64,000 bases of DNA, from assembly GCF_000020725.1 (NCBI RefSeq), contig NC_011146.1, positions 1,177,501-1,241,500 of the forward strand. The letters run 5' to 3'. Of this stretch, positions 37,695-47,359 are shown piece by piece (within the stretch, counting starts at the first letter, position 1; the number at the start of each line of letters is the position of its first letter). The stretch is from Citrifermentans bemidjiense Bem. Lineage in GTDB: Bacteria > Desulfobacterota > Desulfuromonadia > Geobacterales > Geobacteraceae. The notes below the pieces were generated by a model. It was given only the letters and a program-made list of their open reading frames with translations. It did not search any database and was not told the DNA's origin. The translations under genes were made by a program, and so were the position numbers.

Positions 37695-38546
37695 TCAGCC
37701 TCTAAGCGTGTAAGCCGTGGTGCCGCAGAGCTTGAACAGCTCCTGGGTGTGATGAAAGCTTTCCGAATGCCCGACGAAGAGCAGCCCGTCGGGGTTCAGC
37801 ACCCGCGCGATCCTCTTCAGGATGGCGTGCTGGGTCTCCCGGTCGAAGTAGATCATCACGTTGCGGCAGAAGACGAAGTCGAACTTGCCGTGGATGGGCC
37901 ACTTCTCGTCCAGAAGGTTCAGGCGCCGGAAAGTGACCGGCCGCCGCAGCTCTTCCTTCACCCGGGCGAACCCGTCGTTTTTCCCCTCGCCCCTCATAAA
38001 GAAGCGCTTGCGCAGGTGCAGCGGGACCTTGGCCAGCTGGTCGATGGGGTAGATCCCCTGCCTCGCCTTGGCGAGCACTGCGGTGTCGATGTCGCTGGCC
38101 AGGATGTCGAGCCCCGACGAGTCGTCGAGCGCCTCCAGCGCCGTCATGGCGATGGAGTAGGGTTCCTCGCCGCTGGATGAGGCGCAACTCCAGATGGAGA
38201 CCGGGCGGCCGCCGCGTTTTGCCAGGCGCTCCGCCAGCATCCGGAAGTGGTGCGGCTCCCGGAAGAACGAGGTCATGTTGGTGGTGAGGGCGTTGATGAA
38301 CGCCTCCGACTCCTCCTCGTCCCCCAGCTCTACCAGCCTCAGGTACTGGGCGAAGGATTCCAGCCCCCGCACGCGCAGCCTGCGCGCCAGACGGCTGTAG
38401 ACCATGTCGAACTTCCCCGGCGCCAGGGATATCCCGGCCATGCGGTAGATGAGCCCTCGCACGCGCGCGAAGTCGTCATCGGTAAGCGTGTAGTGGAACG
38501 CATCCGGGAGGGAGGCGAACCCCCCTCCCGAAAAGCGCCGCTCCAC
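37695..38546 (-). CDS. cheR: Chemoreceptor glutamate methyltransferase CheR
   Basis: CheR uses SAM to methylate receptor glutamyl residues. The protein (about 283 residues from this start) has the N-terminal helical domain (YTLTDDDFARVRGLIYRM) and the SAM-binding domain with WSCASSSGEEPYS, then ILASDID, FVFCRNVMIYFD and GHSES. The open frame extends to a TTG at 38582 without a ribosome site; a GTG at 38546 preceded by AGGA is preferred, leaving a 20-bp gap after the receptor gene. The receptor encoded just upstream ends in a pentapeptide that such CheR proteins can dock on. Confidence 0.93.
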   Translation of the reverse strand: MERRFSGGGFASLPDAFHYTLTDDDFARVRGLIYRMAGISLAPGKFDMVYSRLARRLRVRGLESFAQYLRLVELGDEEESEAFINALTTNMTSFFREPHHFRMLAERLAKRGGRPVSIWSCASSSGEEPYSIAMTALEALDDSSGLDILASDIDTAVLAKARQGIYPIDQLAKVPLHLRKRFFMRGEGKNDGFARVKEELRRPVTFRRLNLLDEKWPIHGKFDFVFCRNVMIYFDRETQHAILKRIARVLNPDGLLFVGHSESFHHTQELFKLCGTTAYTLRG

Positions 38547-38566
38547 GCTTTTTTCCTGCTGCGTTC

Positions 38567-40321
38567 TCAGAATTCCTTCCAATCGTCGTCAAGCTCGGCT
38601 ACCTCGGCCGTCGCGGCAGCCGCAGCCGCCTTGACCGGCCGCTGTTCCCGCGGCTTTACCCCCGCCGCGGTGAGCGCCCTTCCTTTTTTCTCGGGGGCCT
38701 TCTGCCTGGCCGCAAGGCCGGCAGCGGCCTTGCGCTTCTCCGCGGGCGCCTGGGCCTTGGGCGAGCTTTCCAGGGTGAAGCGGGCCACCACCTGCACCAG
38801 CTGCTGGGCCTGCTCTTCGAGCGATTCCGCGGCGGCAGCGGCCTCCTCGACCAGCGCCGCGTTCTGCTGGGTCACGTCGTCCATCTGGGTGATGGCCGTG
38901 TTCACCTGCTCGATGCCGCTGGACTGCTCCAGCGAGGCGGCGGAGATCTCCGCCATGATGTCGGTCACCCGCTTGATGCTGGTGACGATGTCCTGGGTGG
39001 TGCGCCCGGCCTCCTCGACCAGGCGGCTGCCGTCCTGGACCTTCCCCACCGAGTCCTCGATCAGGGCCTTGATCTCCTTGGCCGCAGCGGCGCTTCGCTG
39101 CGCCAGGCTCCTCACCTCGGCCGCGACCACGGCGAAGCCTCTCCCCTGCTCTCCCGCGCGCGCCGCCTCGACGGCGGCGTTCAAGGCCAGGATGTTGGTC
39201 TGGAAGGCGATGCCGTCGATGACCCCTATGATGTCGGAGATCTTCTTGGAGCTGTCCGTGATCGACTCCATGGTGGTGACCACCCGGTTGATCACCTCGC
39301 CCCCCTTGACCGCGACGCCGCTGGCGTTGATGGCGAGCTGGTTCGCGGCCTGGGCGTTGTCAGCGTTCTGCTTCACCGTGGAGGTGAGCTCTTCCATGCT
39401 GGAGGCGGTCTCCTCCAGGGCGCTTGCCTGCTCCTCGGTGCGTTGAGAGAGGTCGGCGTTGCCTGCCGCTATCTCCTCGGTCGCAGTGGCGATCGATTCG
39501 GCGCCGTTTCTCACCTCACCCACGATGCGGGCGAGACCCTCGTTCATCTCGGCGAGCGAACCGAGAAGTTCCCCGGTCTCGTCCTTGCTCTTCACCTCGA
39601 TGTGGGCGGTGAGGTCGCCCGCGGCGATCCGCTTCGAAGCGGCGATGGCCAGGTCCAGCGCCTCCTTGATCTTCCTCGCCACGAACCAGGCGAAGGCGAA
39701 GATGACGAGCGACAGCCCGAAGGTCGCGCCGATGATCTGCCACTTCATCTTGTTCATCTCGGCGGTCACGTTGTCGACGTAGATGCCGCTTCCCACGATC
39801 CAGCCCCACTCCTTCATCAGCATCACGTAGGAGATCTTCGGGACCGGGACCGTGGAGCCGGGCTTGGCCCACATGTAGTCCACCACCCCTTCGCCCTTCT
39901 CCTTGCAGACGTTGACGAACTCGACGTAGAGCTTCTTGCCGTTGGGGTCCTTGTTGTCGTACTGGGTCTTGCCGACCATCTCCGGCTTGATGGGGTGCAT
40001 CAGCACCTTGGTGTCGAGGTCGTTGACCCAGAAGTACTCGTTCCCCTGATAGCGCATCTCGGCGATCTGCTTCAGGGCGTCGGCCTGCGCCTGCTGCAGG
40101 GTCTTGGCCCCCGCCTTGTAGGAGTTGTAGTTTTCGGTCAGGACGTCGTAGGCTACGTCCACCACGGCCTTCGTGGCGCCGATCTTCTCGTTCATCAGCT
40201 TGTTCTGCACGAAGGGGAGCACGTAGAACATCACCCCCAGCACCATCATCACGATGGTCGCCACGGAAATGCTGAGAATCTTGGTCAAAATTTTCCAGTC
40301 CCTGAACGCGGTCGCTTTCAT
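38567..40321 (-). CDS. Methyl-accepting chemotaxis protein with single Cache sensor
   Basis: A 584-residue transmembrane receptor: first helix (about 12-31), periplasmic single-Cache (sCache_2) domain (about 32-190; [31 protein letters not shown]), second helix (about 195-215), HAMP, and a signalling coiled coil whose tip has [16 protein letters not shown]. Such Cache domains often bind small organic acids, but the ligand is not predictable. After the signalling domain comes an Ala/Lys/Pro-rich flexible linker ending in the C-terminal DWKEF, which fits the x-[FYWH]-x2-[FYWH] CheR-tethering pentapeptide. The gene overlaps cheW by four bases. Confidence 0.95.
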   Translation of the reverse strand: MKATAFRDWKILTKILSISVATIVMMVLGVMFYVLPFVQNKLMNEKIGATKAVVDVAYDVLTENYNSYKAGAKTLQQAQADALKQIAEMRYQGNEYFWVNDLDTKVLMHPIKPEMVGKTQYDNKDPNGKKLYVEFVNVCKEKGEGVVDYMWAKPGSTVPVPKISYVMLMKEWGWIVGSGIYVDNVTAEMNKMKWQIIGATFGLSLVIFAFAWFVARKIKEALDLAIAASKRIAAGDLTAHIEVKSKDETGELLGSLAEMNEGLARIVGEVRNGAESIATATEEIAAGNADLSQRTEEQASALEETASSMEELTSTVKQNADNAQAANQLAINASGVAVKGGEVINRVVTTMESITDSSKKISDIIGVIDGIAFQTNILALNAAVEAARAGEQGRGFAVVAAEVRSLAQRSAAAAKEIKALIEDSVGKVQDGSRLVEEAGRTTQDIVTSIKRVTDIMAEISAASLEQSSGIEQVNTAITQMDDVTQQNAALVEEAAAAAESLEEQAQQLVQVVARFTLESSPKAQAPAEKRKAAAGLAARQKAPEKKGRALTAAGVKPREQRPVKAAAAAATAEVAELDDDWKEF

Positions 40322-40842
40322 ATGTTCACCACCTCTTTTTGAATGTTTTCCGTGCTATGGTCCACGATCTGCAGCTCCTCGCTGCCGATCAGCTTCTCGA
40401 TATCCACCAGGATGAGCATCTCGTCGTTCAAGGTCCCGAGCCCCGTGATGTAGCGGGTGTCGAGGGCGGCGCCGAGCTCCGGCGGCGGCTTGATGCTCTG
40501 CGCCGGGAGCGCTACCACGTCCGAGACTCCGTCCACCACGATCCCCACCACCTTACCCAGCACGTTGATGATGATCACCACTGTGAACTCGTGGTAGGTG
40601 GCCTCCCCGACGTTGAACTTGATGCGCAGGTCCACGATCGGCACGATCACCCCGCGCAGGTTGATCACCCCCTTGATGAAGGCGGGGGTGTTGGCGATGC
40701 GGGTGACGCAGTCGTACCCCCTGATCTCCTGGACCTTCAGGATGTCGATCCCGTAGCTCTCGCTTCCCAGCGTGAAGGTGAGGTACTCCTCCGCCCCCTC
40801 CAACCGTGTCTCTTGCTCGACGCTGCCGTGAGCTGTCTGCAT
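40318..40842 (-). CDS. cheW: Chemotaxis coupling protein CheW
   Basis: CheW links receptors to CheA in the signalling array. The 174-residue protein is a single CheW/SH3-like domain with [22 protein letters not shown] and the conserved stretch [16 protein letters not shown]-terminal extension of about 20 residues is charged. The start has a strong AAGGAGG site. It is placed between cheA and the receptor gene it presumably serves. Confidence 0.95.
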   Translation of the reverse strand: MQTAHGSVEQETRLEGAEEYLTFTLGSESYGIDILKVQEIRGYDCVTRIANTPAFIKGVINLRGVIVPIVDLRIKFNVGEATYHEFTVVIIINVLGKVVGIVVDGVSDVVALPAQSIKPPPELGAALDTRYITGLGTLNDEMLILVDIEKLIGSEELQIVDHSTENIQKEVVNI

Positions 40843-40864
40843 AGTTTTTCTGCCTCCTTTCTCC

Positions 40865-42919
40865 TTAAAGCTTCTTGTGCATCAGGAACAACTCGGTCAG
40901 GTCGAGGATGAGCGCGACGCGCCCGTCCCCGAGGATGGTCGCTCCCGCGCTCCCCTCGACCCGCCGGTAGTTCGTTTCTATGCTCTTCACCACCACCTGC
41001 TGCTCGTCCAAAAGCGCGTCCACGAGGATGGCCCCGCGCTCCCCGTCCCCCTCCACCATTATCAGTATCCCGTGTTCGGGCTCGACCACTTGGGACTCCA
41101 GGTTGAAGATCCGGTGCAGCCTGATGATGGGGAGGTATTCTCCCCGCACCTGGACCACCTGCCTGCCGTTCACCGTTTTCAGCTGGTCCGGCTTGGGCTG
41201 CAGCGACTCGATCACCACGTTGATGGGGATGATGAATTTCTCCCCCCCCACGGCGACGGTGAGCCCCTCCAGGATGGCGAGGGTGAGCGGGAGGCTGATG
41301 GTGAAGCGCGAGCCCATCCCCGCTTCGGAGGCGATCTGGACCCTGCCGCCTATGGACTGCACGTTCTTCAGCACCACGTCCATCCCCACGCCGCGCCCGG
41401 AGACGTCGGTCACCTCCTCGGCGGTGGAGAACCCCGGGGCGAAGATGAGCTGCCAAACGTCGTCGTCGGTCATGGAGTCGGAGCAGGGGATGCCGCGCTC
41501 CTGCGCCTTGGCGAGTATGCGCCCGCGGTTCAGCCCCGCGCCGTCGTCGATCACGTCGATGACGATCCTCCCCCCCACCTGCGAAGCCCGAAGCTGCAGG
41601 GTCCCGCCAGGCTCCTTGCCGTTGGCAAGGCGCGCCTGCGGGGTCTCCAGCCCGTGGTCCAGGGCGTTTCTTACCAGGTGGGTGAGCGGGTCGGCGATCT
41701 TCTCGATGAGCCCCCGGTCCAGCTCGGTCCCCTCTCCTGTGGTCCTGAACTCCACCTGCTTGCCGAGCTTTCCGGCCAGTTCGCGCACCAGGCGGGGAAA
41801 ACGGCTGAAGACCATGCTGATGGGGACTAGCCGGATCGACATCACGCTCCCCTGCAGGTCGCGGGTGTTGCGCTCCAACTGGGCCAGCCCCTGCTGCAGC
41901 GCCTGGTGCAGGATGGGATCGAGGCCCGCGGCTGTCTGCGCCAGCATGGCCTGGGTAATCAGCAGCTCCCCTACCTGGTTGACCAGCTGGTCCACCTTCC
42001 CCACGTTGACCCGGATGGAGGACTCGGCCTCCGCCCCGCGCCGCCCGAAGGCGCCCGGCGCCAACTCGTTAGCGTCGTAGGCGCGCCGGCCGGGGTGGGC
42101 GGGGGGGACGGCTTCGGGAGCGCCGTCAGTCTTCGCGGCCTCTGCGCGCCGCTCCTGCCACGGCAGCTCCTCGACCTGCAGCTGTTCCTCTTCGGCGACA
42201 AACATGAACGCCTCAACCAGCTTTTCTCTGCCGGCCGGCGAGGCGAGGGTAAATTCCCAGCGCGTGACGCAGCGCAAGGGATCGAGATCTTCCAGCTCCG
42301 GCGTTTCGGCGAGGTACGCCCGGCAGTGGAATTCCCCTTCAAGCGCAAGTTCGGAGAGCTCGGAGACGATGCTCTCGATGCGGATGCCGCGGTGGAAGAT
42401 CTCCGGATCCGGGGAGAAGGTGAGCCGGTAGCGGACGGGGAGGGGGGAGGCCTCCTGCTGCGGAGCCTGCTCCGTTGCGGGTTGCAAAGCGCCGCTGTCG
42501 TTTGCGCCTGGTTTCGCCAGTTGCTGCAGCTTGGCGCGCACCTGGTCGATAGCCTCCTGGCACACCGGCTTTCCTTCCCGGTGGCCGGCAAGCTGCATGG
42601 ATATGGCGTCGCCCGCCTCCAGGAACAGGTCGATCATCTCCGGCCGGAAGGGGATCTCGTGGTTTCTCAAAAGGTCGAGCAGCGACTCCATGACATGGGT
42701 CACCACCGTCATGTCGTCGAAGCCGAAGATGCCTGCCCCACCCTTGATGGAGTGGGCGGCGCGGAAGATGGCGTTCAACTGCTCGTGGTCCGGCTCGCAG
42801 TCTCCAAGCGCTATGAGGATCTGCTCCATCTCGGCCAAGTTCTCGGCGCATTCCTCGAAGAAGACCTGGTTGAAGCGTTTGAGATCGATGCCGTCTTGTT
42901 CTCCATTGGGAGTGGTCAT
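40865..42919 (-). CDS. cheA: Chemotaxis histidine kinase CheA
   Basis: A 684-residue kinase. The P1 HPt domain carries the phosphorylated His56 in [12 protein letters not shown]2-like domain (about 165-260), the P3 dimerisation helices ([16 protein letters not shown]), the P4 ATPase ([25 protein letters not shown]) and the P5 CheW-like domain (about 545-684) follow. The frame is open to 43012, but the ATG at 42919 behind AAGGA starts close to P1 and is preferred. It receives signals via CheW and would phosphorylate CheB; no CheY is encoded directly next to it except the receiver at 31357. Confidence 0.96.
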   Translation of the reverse strand: MTTPNGEQDGIDLKRFNQVFFEECAENLAEMEQILIALGDCEPDHEQLNAIFRAAHSIKGGAGIFGFDDMTVVTHVMESLLDLLRNHEIPFRPEMIDLFLEAGDAISMQLAGHREGKPVCQEAIDQVRAKLQQLAKPGANDSGALQPATEQAPQQEASPLPVRYRLTFSPDPEIFHRGIRIESIVSELSELALEGEFHCRAYLAETPELEDLDPLRCVTRWEFTLASPAGREKLVEAFMFVAEEEQLQVEELPWQERRAEAAKTDGAPEAVPPAHPGRRAYDANELAPGAFGRRGAEAESSIRVNVGKVDQLVNQVGELLITQAMLAQTAAGLDPILHQALQQGLAQLERNTRDLQGSVMSIRLVPISMVFSRFPRLVRELAGKLGKQVEFRTTGEGTELDRGLIEKIADPLTHLVRNALDHGLETPQARLANGKEPGGTLQLRASQVGGRIVIDVIDDGAGLNRGRILAKAQERGIPCSDSMTDDDVWQLIFAPGFSTAEEVTDVSGRGVGMDVVLKNVQSIGGRVQIASEAGMGSRFTISLPLTLAILEGLTVAVGGEKFIIPINVVIESLQPKPDQLKTVNGRQVVQVRGEYLPIIRLHRIFNLESQVVEPEHGILIMVEGDGERGAILVDALLDEQQVVVKSIETNYRRVEGSAGATILGDGRVALILDLTELFLMHKKL

Positions 42920-42971
42920 GCTTGATTCCTTACCTGCCTCGTTATCTCGACCGGGAGTCCCCGGCGTTTCG

Positions 42972-43289
42972 TCAAAGGGATGGCAATACGGAGAACGTTT
43001 CGGAAAAACCAAGAAGGGATACCTGGGCCGCTAGTTCCGGCCCCAGCTGGCAGGCTGCGGGTGTGATGCCGTGCCGCCTGAGGTCCTCCAGGAAAAGGGC
43101 CAGCAACTGGCAGCCGCAGGCGTCGATCCGGTCCACCTGGCGGAGGTCCAACTCTGCCTGTTCCGCTTTCCGCTCCACAAGCTCGGTCAGCCGGCAAACC
43201 AGCGCCCGGTGGAGCTCCGCTGCCTCTTCACGGGAGCAGCTCCCCTGGAATGTGATGTGGTTGTCATTAACAAATACTATTTCAGTCAA
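42972..43289 (-). CDS. STAS-domain protein at the head of the chemotaxis operon
   Basis: A 105-residue STAS (anti-sigma-factor-antagonist-like) protein. In SpoIIAA-type proteins the loop reads DSSG with a phosphorylated Ser; here it is IDACGCQLL, so neither position is Ser or Thr and phospho-switching by the usual mechanism is unlikely. The only start is TTG at 43289, with GGAG ten bases upstream, suggesting low expression. It lies 52 bp upstream of cheA and directly downstream of the sigma-28 promoter. STAS proteins occur in some chemotaxis clusters; the role here is unknown. Confidence 0.8.
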   Translation of the reverse strand: MTEIVFVNDNHITFQGSCSREEAAELHRALVCRLTELVERKAEQAELDLRQVDRIDACGCQLLALFLEDLRRHGITPAACQLGPELAAQVSLLGFSETFSVLPSL

Positions 43290-43378
43290 TTTATCCGGTC
43301 TCCATTGGAGTTACGGCCGTATGGCTTTTCTTGGCCGTATTGTAAGTCATTATAAGCAACCGTTGTTTTATGGCTTCT

Positions 43379-43405
43379 TCATCGGCAAAGGGGGCGAGAA
43401 CTTTA
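43379..43405 (-). promoter_or_regulatory. Sigma-28 (FliA) promoter of the chemotaxis operon
   Basis: On the minus strand TAAAGTTC and GCCGATGA are separated by exactly 11 bases. The consensus is TAAAGTTT-N11-GCCGATAA, so 14 of 16 positions match. It lies about 90 bases before the STAS gene start and would tie the operon to flagellar late-gene expression. Confidence 0.8.
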
Positions 43406-43688
43406 ACCCATTTTCGTTTTCTCCCACATTCGTAACACCAATGTAACCATTAGAGATATGTACTACCTAAATGAAGCCTTCCCCTCCCTTGGCTGGCCTG
43501 CGCGCCGCAGCGTTTCGGTCCGCGAAGGCGGGAGGGGCCAGGGGGGTGGGGGGGCTTTTTCCGCTGGATCGAAACACGGGGGGGAGATGGGAGGAACATG
43601 GACGGGAAAGAGGCAGTGAGACTGGTTGGGAAAGGGAAGGGGCAGGGGCAGCCGGCGCAGGATCAAGCCCCGGCGCCGGTCGGGGAGG
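43406..43688. other. Intergenic region without recognised gene
   Basis: Between the chemotaxis promoter and the end of the GT2 gene the sequence is G-rich on the plus strand, with runs such as CCAGGGGGGTGGGGGGG. Open frames on both strands (67 and 85 codons) have Pro- or Gly-rich, low-complexity products and no ribosome sites; I call none of them. No clear terminator for the GT2 gene is visible. Confidence 0.5.
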
Positions 43689-44459
43689 TCAGGAGTTGAG
43701 GGACCTGGAGCGCAGCTTTTCGAGCTGAACCAGGGTGTCCTGCTGGCGGCCTACGTTGAGCCTGATCTTGACCAGATCGCCCAGCATCTGCAGCGAGTCC
43801 AGCGCGGGGTTCACTTTTGAGGCGGTGCAGTTTCTCCACCGGATCGGGACCTCGGCGACGCTGTAGCCGTAGCGCCTGGCGAGCGCCAGGATCTCGACGT
43901 CGTAGGCGAACCGGTCTATGCGGGCCTGCCGGAAGAGCCGGCGGGCGACCTCGCCGTGGAACAGCTTGAACCCGCACTGGGTGTCGGCGAACTCGTCGGT
44001 GATCAGGAGCCGGACCGCTTTGTTGAACAGCCGCCCCATCCTGCGGCGCCAGGGGGGCTGCGCCTCGACCACGTCGCTTTGCGGCAGCGCGCGCGAGCCG
44101 ATGGCGATGTGGTGGCTGCGTGCGGCGAGGAGCCTTTTCAGGGTCTCCAGTTCCTCGATCGGGGTGGAAAGGTCGGCGTCGCTCACCAGCACCAGCTTCC
44201 CCCGGGACGCCTGCACCCCCTGCCTGAGGGCATACCCTTTGCCCCGGTTCCGGGGATAGCTGATCAGCCTGAGCCCCGGCATCCGCTGGGCCAATTCCCG
44301 CACCAGCGACGCCGTGCCGTCCGTGCTGCCGTCGTCGACCACCACGACCTCCGCCTCCAGTTGCTTGGCGGCGAGGTAGGCCTGGATCTTCCTAAGCGTT
44401 GCCGGCAGTCTCTGTTGTTCGTTGTAGGCGGCGATGACAATGGTCGTTTCCGGAAGCAT
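43689..44459 (-). CDS. Glycosyltransferase family 2, dolichyl-phosphate glucosyltransferase-like
   Basis: A 256-residue cytoplasmic or membrane-associated GT-A enzyme. It starts TTIVIAAYNEQQRLP, has the nucleotide-sugar site VVVDDGSTDGT and LVSDADLSTP (DXD-like), and lacks transmembrane helices. The pattern is that of ALG5-like polyprenyl-phosphate glycosyltransferases. The ATG at 44459 follows AAGGAGG at five bases. It is the last gene of the minus-strand Tad arm; it could glycosylate the pilus or another surface polymer via a polyprenyl carrier (inference). Confidence 0.87.
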   Translation of the reverse strand: MLPETTIVIAAYNEQQRLPATLRKIQAYLAAKQLEAEVVVVDDGSTDGTASLVRELAQRMPGLRLISYPRNRGKGYALRQGVQASRGKLVLVSDADLSTPIEELETLKRLLAARSHHIAIGSRALPQSDVVEAQPPWRRRMGRLFNKAVRLLITDEFADTQCGFKLFHGEVARRLFRQARIDRFAYDVEILALARRYGYSVAEVPIRWRNCTASKVNPALDSLQMLGDLVKIRLNVGRQQDTLVQLEKLRSRSLNS

Positions 44460-44491
44460 GGCAACCTCCTTCGTACGCTGGGCCACGTGGT

Positions 44492-45685
44492 CTAGTCGGC
44501 ATACTCCTTCCAGTACAGCCCGGTCTGGGCGTTGAACTTGGTGGTGCTGTCAGAGTCCTCTAAGCTCCCGGTGAAGGCGCTGTCGTCGTCCCAGAGCACC
44601 CCCTCCGGCATCAGTATCCGCGCCACTACCGTCTTCTTTTGCAGGGTGCGTGTCCCGATGGCGGCCTTTTTTTCCCGTTTGCCGGCCTCGTAGATGGTGA
44701 GGGTGAAGCTCGCTTGCGCAGCACTTGCCGTCTCCGGCTCGGCGCTGAAGATGTAGACCCCTTCACCCGCCCTTTCGATCACAGCTTCCCTGGTCCGTTC
44801 GTCCCTCTTGGCGGTGACCGGCGCCACCTGCTGCAGGCGCCGCGCCTCCGCCTTGGTGGGAGTCCGGTCGCGCCGGGAGCGGGGGAATTCCCTGAAGGCG
44901 ATCGAGAGCTTCACCCCGCCCCCCGCGACCGTCAGCTTCAGGTCTCCCTGCAGCGCGGCGAAGCTGGTGCCGCGTTCGTGGGCGCGCTGTTGCTGCGCCT
45001 TGTCCGGCTGCCGCTTCACGGCTGGTTCCGGCCGCGGCCGCGGCGCCGCCCGCTCCAAGCCGAGCGCTGCCGGCTGGGGCCGCTCCCGCGAGGCCTGCAT
45101 CTGCGGGGGGCTCTCTTGCGCTGCCTGCATCTGCGGATGAGCCTCCGTCGCTACTTGCGCCGGCTCGGCGTCTTTTCTTTCGGGCGCAACCGGCGGCGCC
45201 TCCGCCGGGGGGGCTGTTCGAGCGGCGGGTGCCGCTGCCCGCGTGGGGGCGGTGGGCGGTTTGGGCGGAGGCGACGCCGGGGCCTTGACGGCAAGCGACG
45301 CTCTTTGTTCCGGGCGTGTTCCGTGCTCTGGAGCCGGGTGCGGCGAGCTTGGAGCCGCGATGCGCAATACCATCGGCGCGGCCGGTACAGCCTTGGCGGG
45401 TAAGGCCTCGGGGGGGGCTTCGGGGCGCTTTGCCCCAAGGGGCCGCTGCCGCTGGGGGCGCGGTTTGACTGTTGCGGCAGGTGCGGCCTGCGGTGTCGCC
45501 TGGAGCGGGGGGGGAACTGCTATCGGAGTGAACCACAGGATGTCCAGCCGGGTCTGCGCCCCGAGGGGAGGCTCGATATGGGAGCTGGAACTAAGGACGA
45601 GGAAAAGCACCCCGTGCAGGAAGAGCGACGCGCACAGGGAGCCGGTTTCGTCGCAGCAGCGCTTTTTGTGGGAGCTCTCGGTCAT
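44492..45685 (-). CDS. Proline/alanine-rich membrane-anchored protein, TonB-like layout
   Basis: A 397-residue protein with an N-terminal anchor helix (LCASLFLHGVLFLVLSSS, about 17-34) and a long Pro/Ala/Arg/Gln-rich periplasmic stretch (about 55-240), then a folded C-terminal domain of about 150 residues. This layout is that of TonB-type energy transducers, but the C-terminal domain lacks the usual TonB signature, so the function is not assigned. A short repeat (Q-M-Q-A, twice: HPQMQAAQES, PPQMQASRE) occurs in the linker. The ATG has GGAG upstream. It follows the Tad genes on the same strand and could span the envelope as part of that system. Confidence 0.6.
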   Translation of the reverse strand: MTESSHKKRCCDETGSLCASLFLHGVLFLVLSSSSHIEPPLGAQTRLDILWFTPIAVPPPLQATPQAAPAATVKPRPQRQRPLGAKRPEAPPEALPAKAVPAAPMVLRIAAPSSPHPAPEHGTRPEQRASLAVKAPASPPPKPPTAPTRAAAPAARTAPPAEAPPVAPERKDAEPAQVATEAHPQMQAAQESPPQMQASRERPQPAALGLERAAPRPRPEPAVKRQPDKAQQQRAHERGTSFAALQGDLKLTVAGGGVKLSIAFREFPRSRRDRTPTKAEARRLQQVAPVTAKRDERTREAVIERAGEGVYIFSAEPETASAAQASFTLTIYEAGKREKKAAIGTRTLQKKTVVARILMPEGVLWDDDSAFTGSLEDSDSTTKFNAQTGLYWKEYAD

Positions 45686-45700
45686 GGTGGCGGCTCCGGG

Positions 45701-45742
45701 GGGGACAGGCTACTTTTTGAAATCAAAAAGTTGCCTGCCCCC
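45701..45742. repeat. REP-like hairpin overlapping a stop codon
   Basis: GGGG-A-CAGGC-T-ACTTTTTGA folds on TCAAAAAGT-T-GCCTG-C-CCCC, 18 pairs with two mismatches. It shares the GGGGACAGGC arm with 7738-7790. The stop codon and last residues of the membrane protein gene (45723) lie inside it, so the element has supplied that gene's C-terminus. Confidence 0.75.
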
Positions 45743-47278
45743 CTTTGAGTTGCAGTGCCTGGTACTGCACCCTCAGTCGTTCGTTCCCGGGGGCCTTCTT
45801 GACGAAGATGGTGGCGACCGGGTCCGCATAGATGAGCGCCCAGTCCTTTTCCTTGAGCAGGAACCTGGTGAGCCTGGAGTCGGTCTCGAACAGGATCCAG
45901 GTCACCCGGTACTTCTCCAGCACCGATTCCCACCCGTTTTCGAAGCGGATCACCTGGTTGTACTCTCTGAGCCGGTCCGAGCCGTACATGTCCAGCCGAC
46001 CGTCGATGAAGACCCTGTAGCTAGGAAAGCCGCGGTATATGAGGTAATCCCCGAACTCGTCGCTGTTGAACATGTTGCCGCTTATCTTTTGCCGCATCAG
46101 GAACTCGCAGGCGGCGACCGGTTTCTCGGCGGCGTCGAAGGCGTGGGAGGGGCGGCCGTAGATAAGCGAGACGGCGACAGCGAAGGCGGCGGCCCAGGGC
46201 CAGAAGCCGCCGGCGCGCTCGTCGATGCGGGACAGGCGCTCCGAGCGCTCCCGCAAAACGCGCGCCGCGGTCCCCCCGCGCTGCGCGATCTCGGTCACCC
46301 CCCTGGCGATGATGGGGGCGCTCACCAGCGCGAAGAGCGGAATGTAGCGCACCGCGTAGAGCGCCATATAGCCGAAGCCAAGCATCAGCATCAGCTCGGT
46401 CGGCTCCGGCCCCTTGCGCCAAAGCGCCAGCACGCCGACGGCCAAAAGCAGCAGGTACTTGAACGGGAGCTGGTCGTGGAAGTCCGGGGTAAGGAACTCG
46501 GAGACGTTGTTCATCAGGTAGGTTTCCGTGGCCAGCCGGAACGGGAAGAGGAGCAGGCGGTACCCGTAGGGGTTGATGAGGGCAGCGGCCAGGCAAGCGC
46601 CGGTCGCGATGGAAAGCTGCGTCAGCTTCCGGCGCAACGCCCCCCGCTCGGGATCGGGGGCCAGCGCCAGGGACGCCATGTTCCCGGCGAGGTAGGCCCC
46701 GAGGAGGATGAACCCCGCCATGAACCCGCCGTGCAGGTTGGCCCAAAGGAGCATGAGGGGGGGAGCAGATAGAGGTCGTTGCCGCGCTCCCGGTGCCAGG
46801 ACTCTATCAGGTGGTGGAAGATCACCAGCAATAGCAGCGAGAAAAGATGCGGCCGCGCCAGCCAGTGCAGCTGGGAGGAGGCGAGGGCCAAAAGGGTGAC
46901 GGCGCTGGCGAGAAGGACGCCGGCGTTGGAGTTCCGCAGCGACCAGAAGAGGAGGTAGCCGGTCAGCGCCAGGAGCAGGGCCGACCCCGCGACGATCCCG
47001 CTCATCCCGAGCATCCGGTGCGTCGCGGCCATCAGTACCTCCGAGAGCCACTCGTGCGCGATCCAGGGTATGGGGGGAGAATGCAAAGAGAAGCTGTCGA
47101 AGCGGGGAACTGCGCCGGTAGCGAGGATCAGTTCGCCGGCCCGGATGTGATAGCCGGTGTCGCCGTCGCTTAATAGCGAGGATTTTGCGGTGAAATACAG
47201 GGAACAGAGGACCGTGATGAAGAACAGGTCGCCCACCGATGGGATCAGCCTATGTGCGAGTGAGGGCTTTCTTTCCAT
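45723..47278 (-). pseudogene. Polytopic membrane protein broken by a frameshift in a G7 tract
   Basis: Two overlapping frames encode halves of one protein. The upstream half (from 47278) has residues 1-174 with several helices (LFFITVLCSLYFTAKSSLLSDGDTGYHIRAGE...) and ends in the correct frame at NDLYLLPP. The downstream half continues as LMLLWANLHGGFMAGF in another frame to 45723. The break is at a run of seven G (plus strand, 46755-46761); one additional G would restore a continuous protein of about 518 residues. The two halves together look like a polytopic protein with a C-terminal soluble domain (FRVFIDGRLDMYG-like segment). It may be a true pseudogene, a slippage-prone phase-variable gene or a sequencing error. 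Function unknown; position within the Tad arm suggests surface assembly. Confidence 0.75.
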
Positions 47279-47359
47279 GTCAGCTGGGTCCTTTGTCTTT
47301 ACCGTGGGCGGGGGGGCGCAGCAGGTCGCATGGGAAGATCGCCCGTGACGCGGTTAACC

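Noticed and set aside
43463-43728. Two opposing frames (67 and 85 codons) before the GT2 gene
   Set aside because: Low-complexity Pro- or Gly-rich products without ribosome sites in a G-rich gap.
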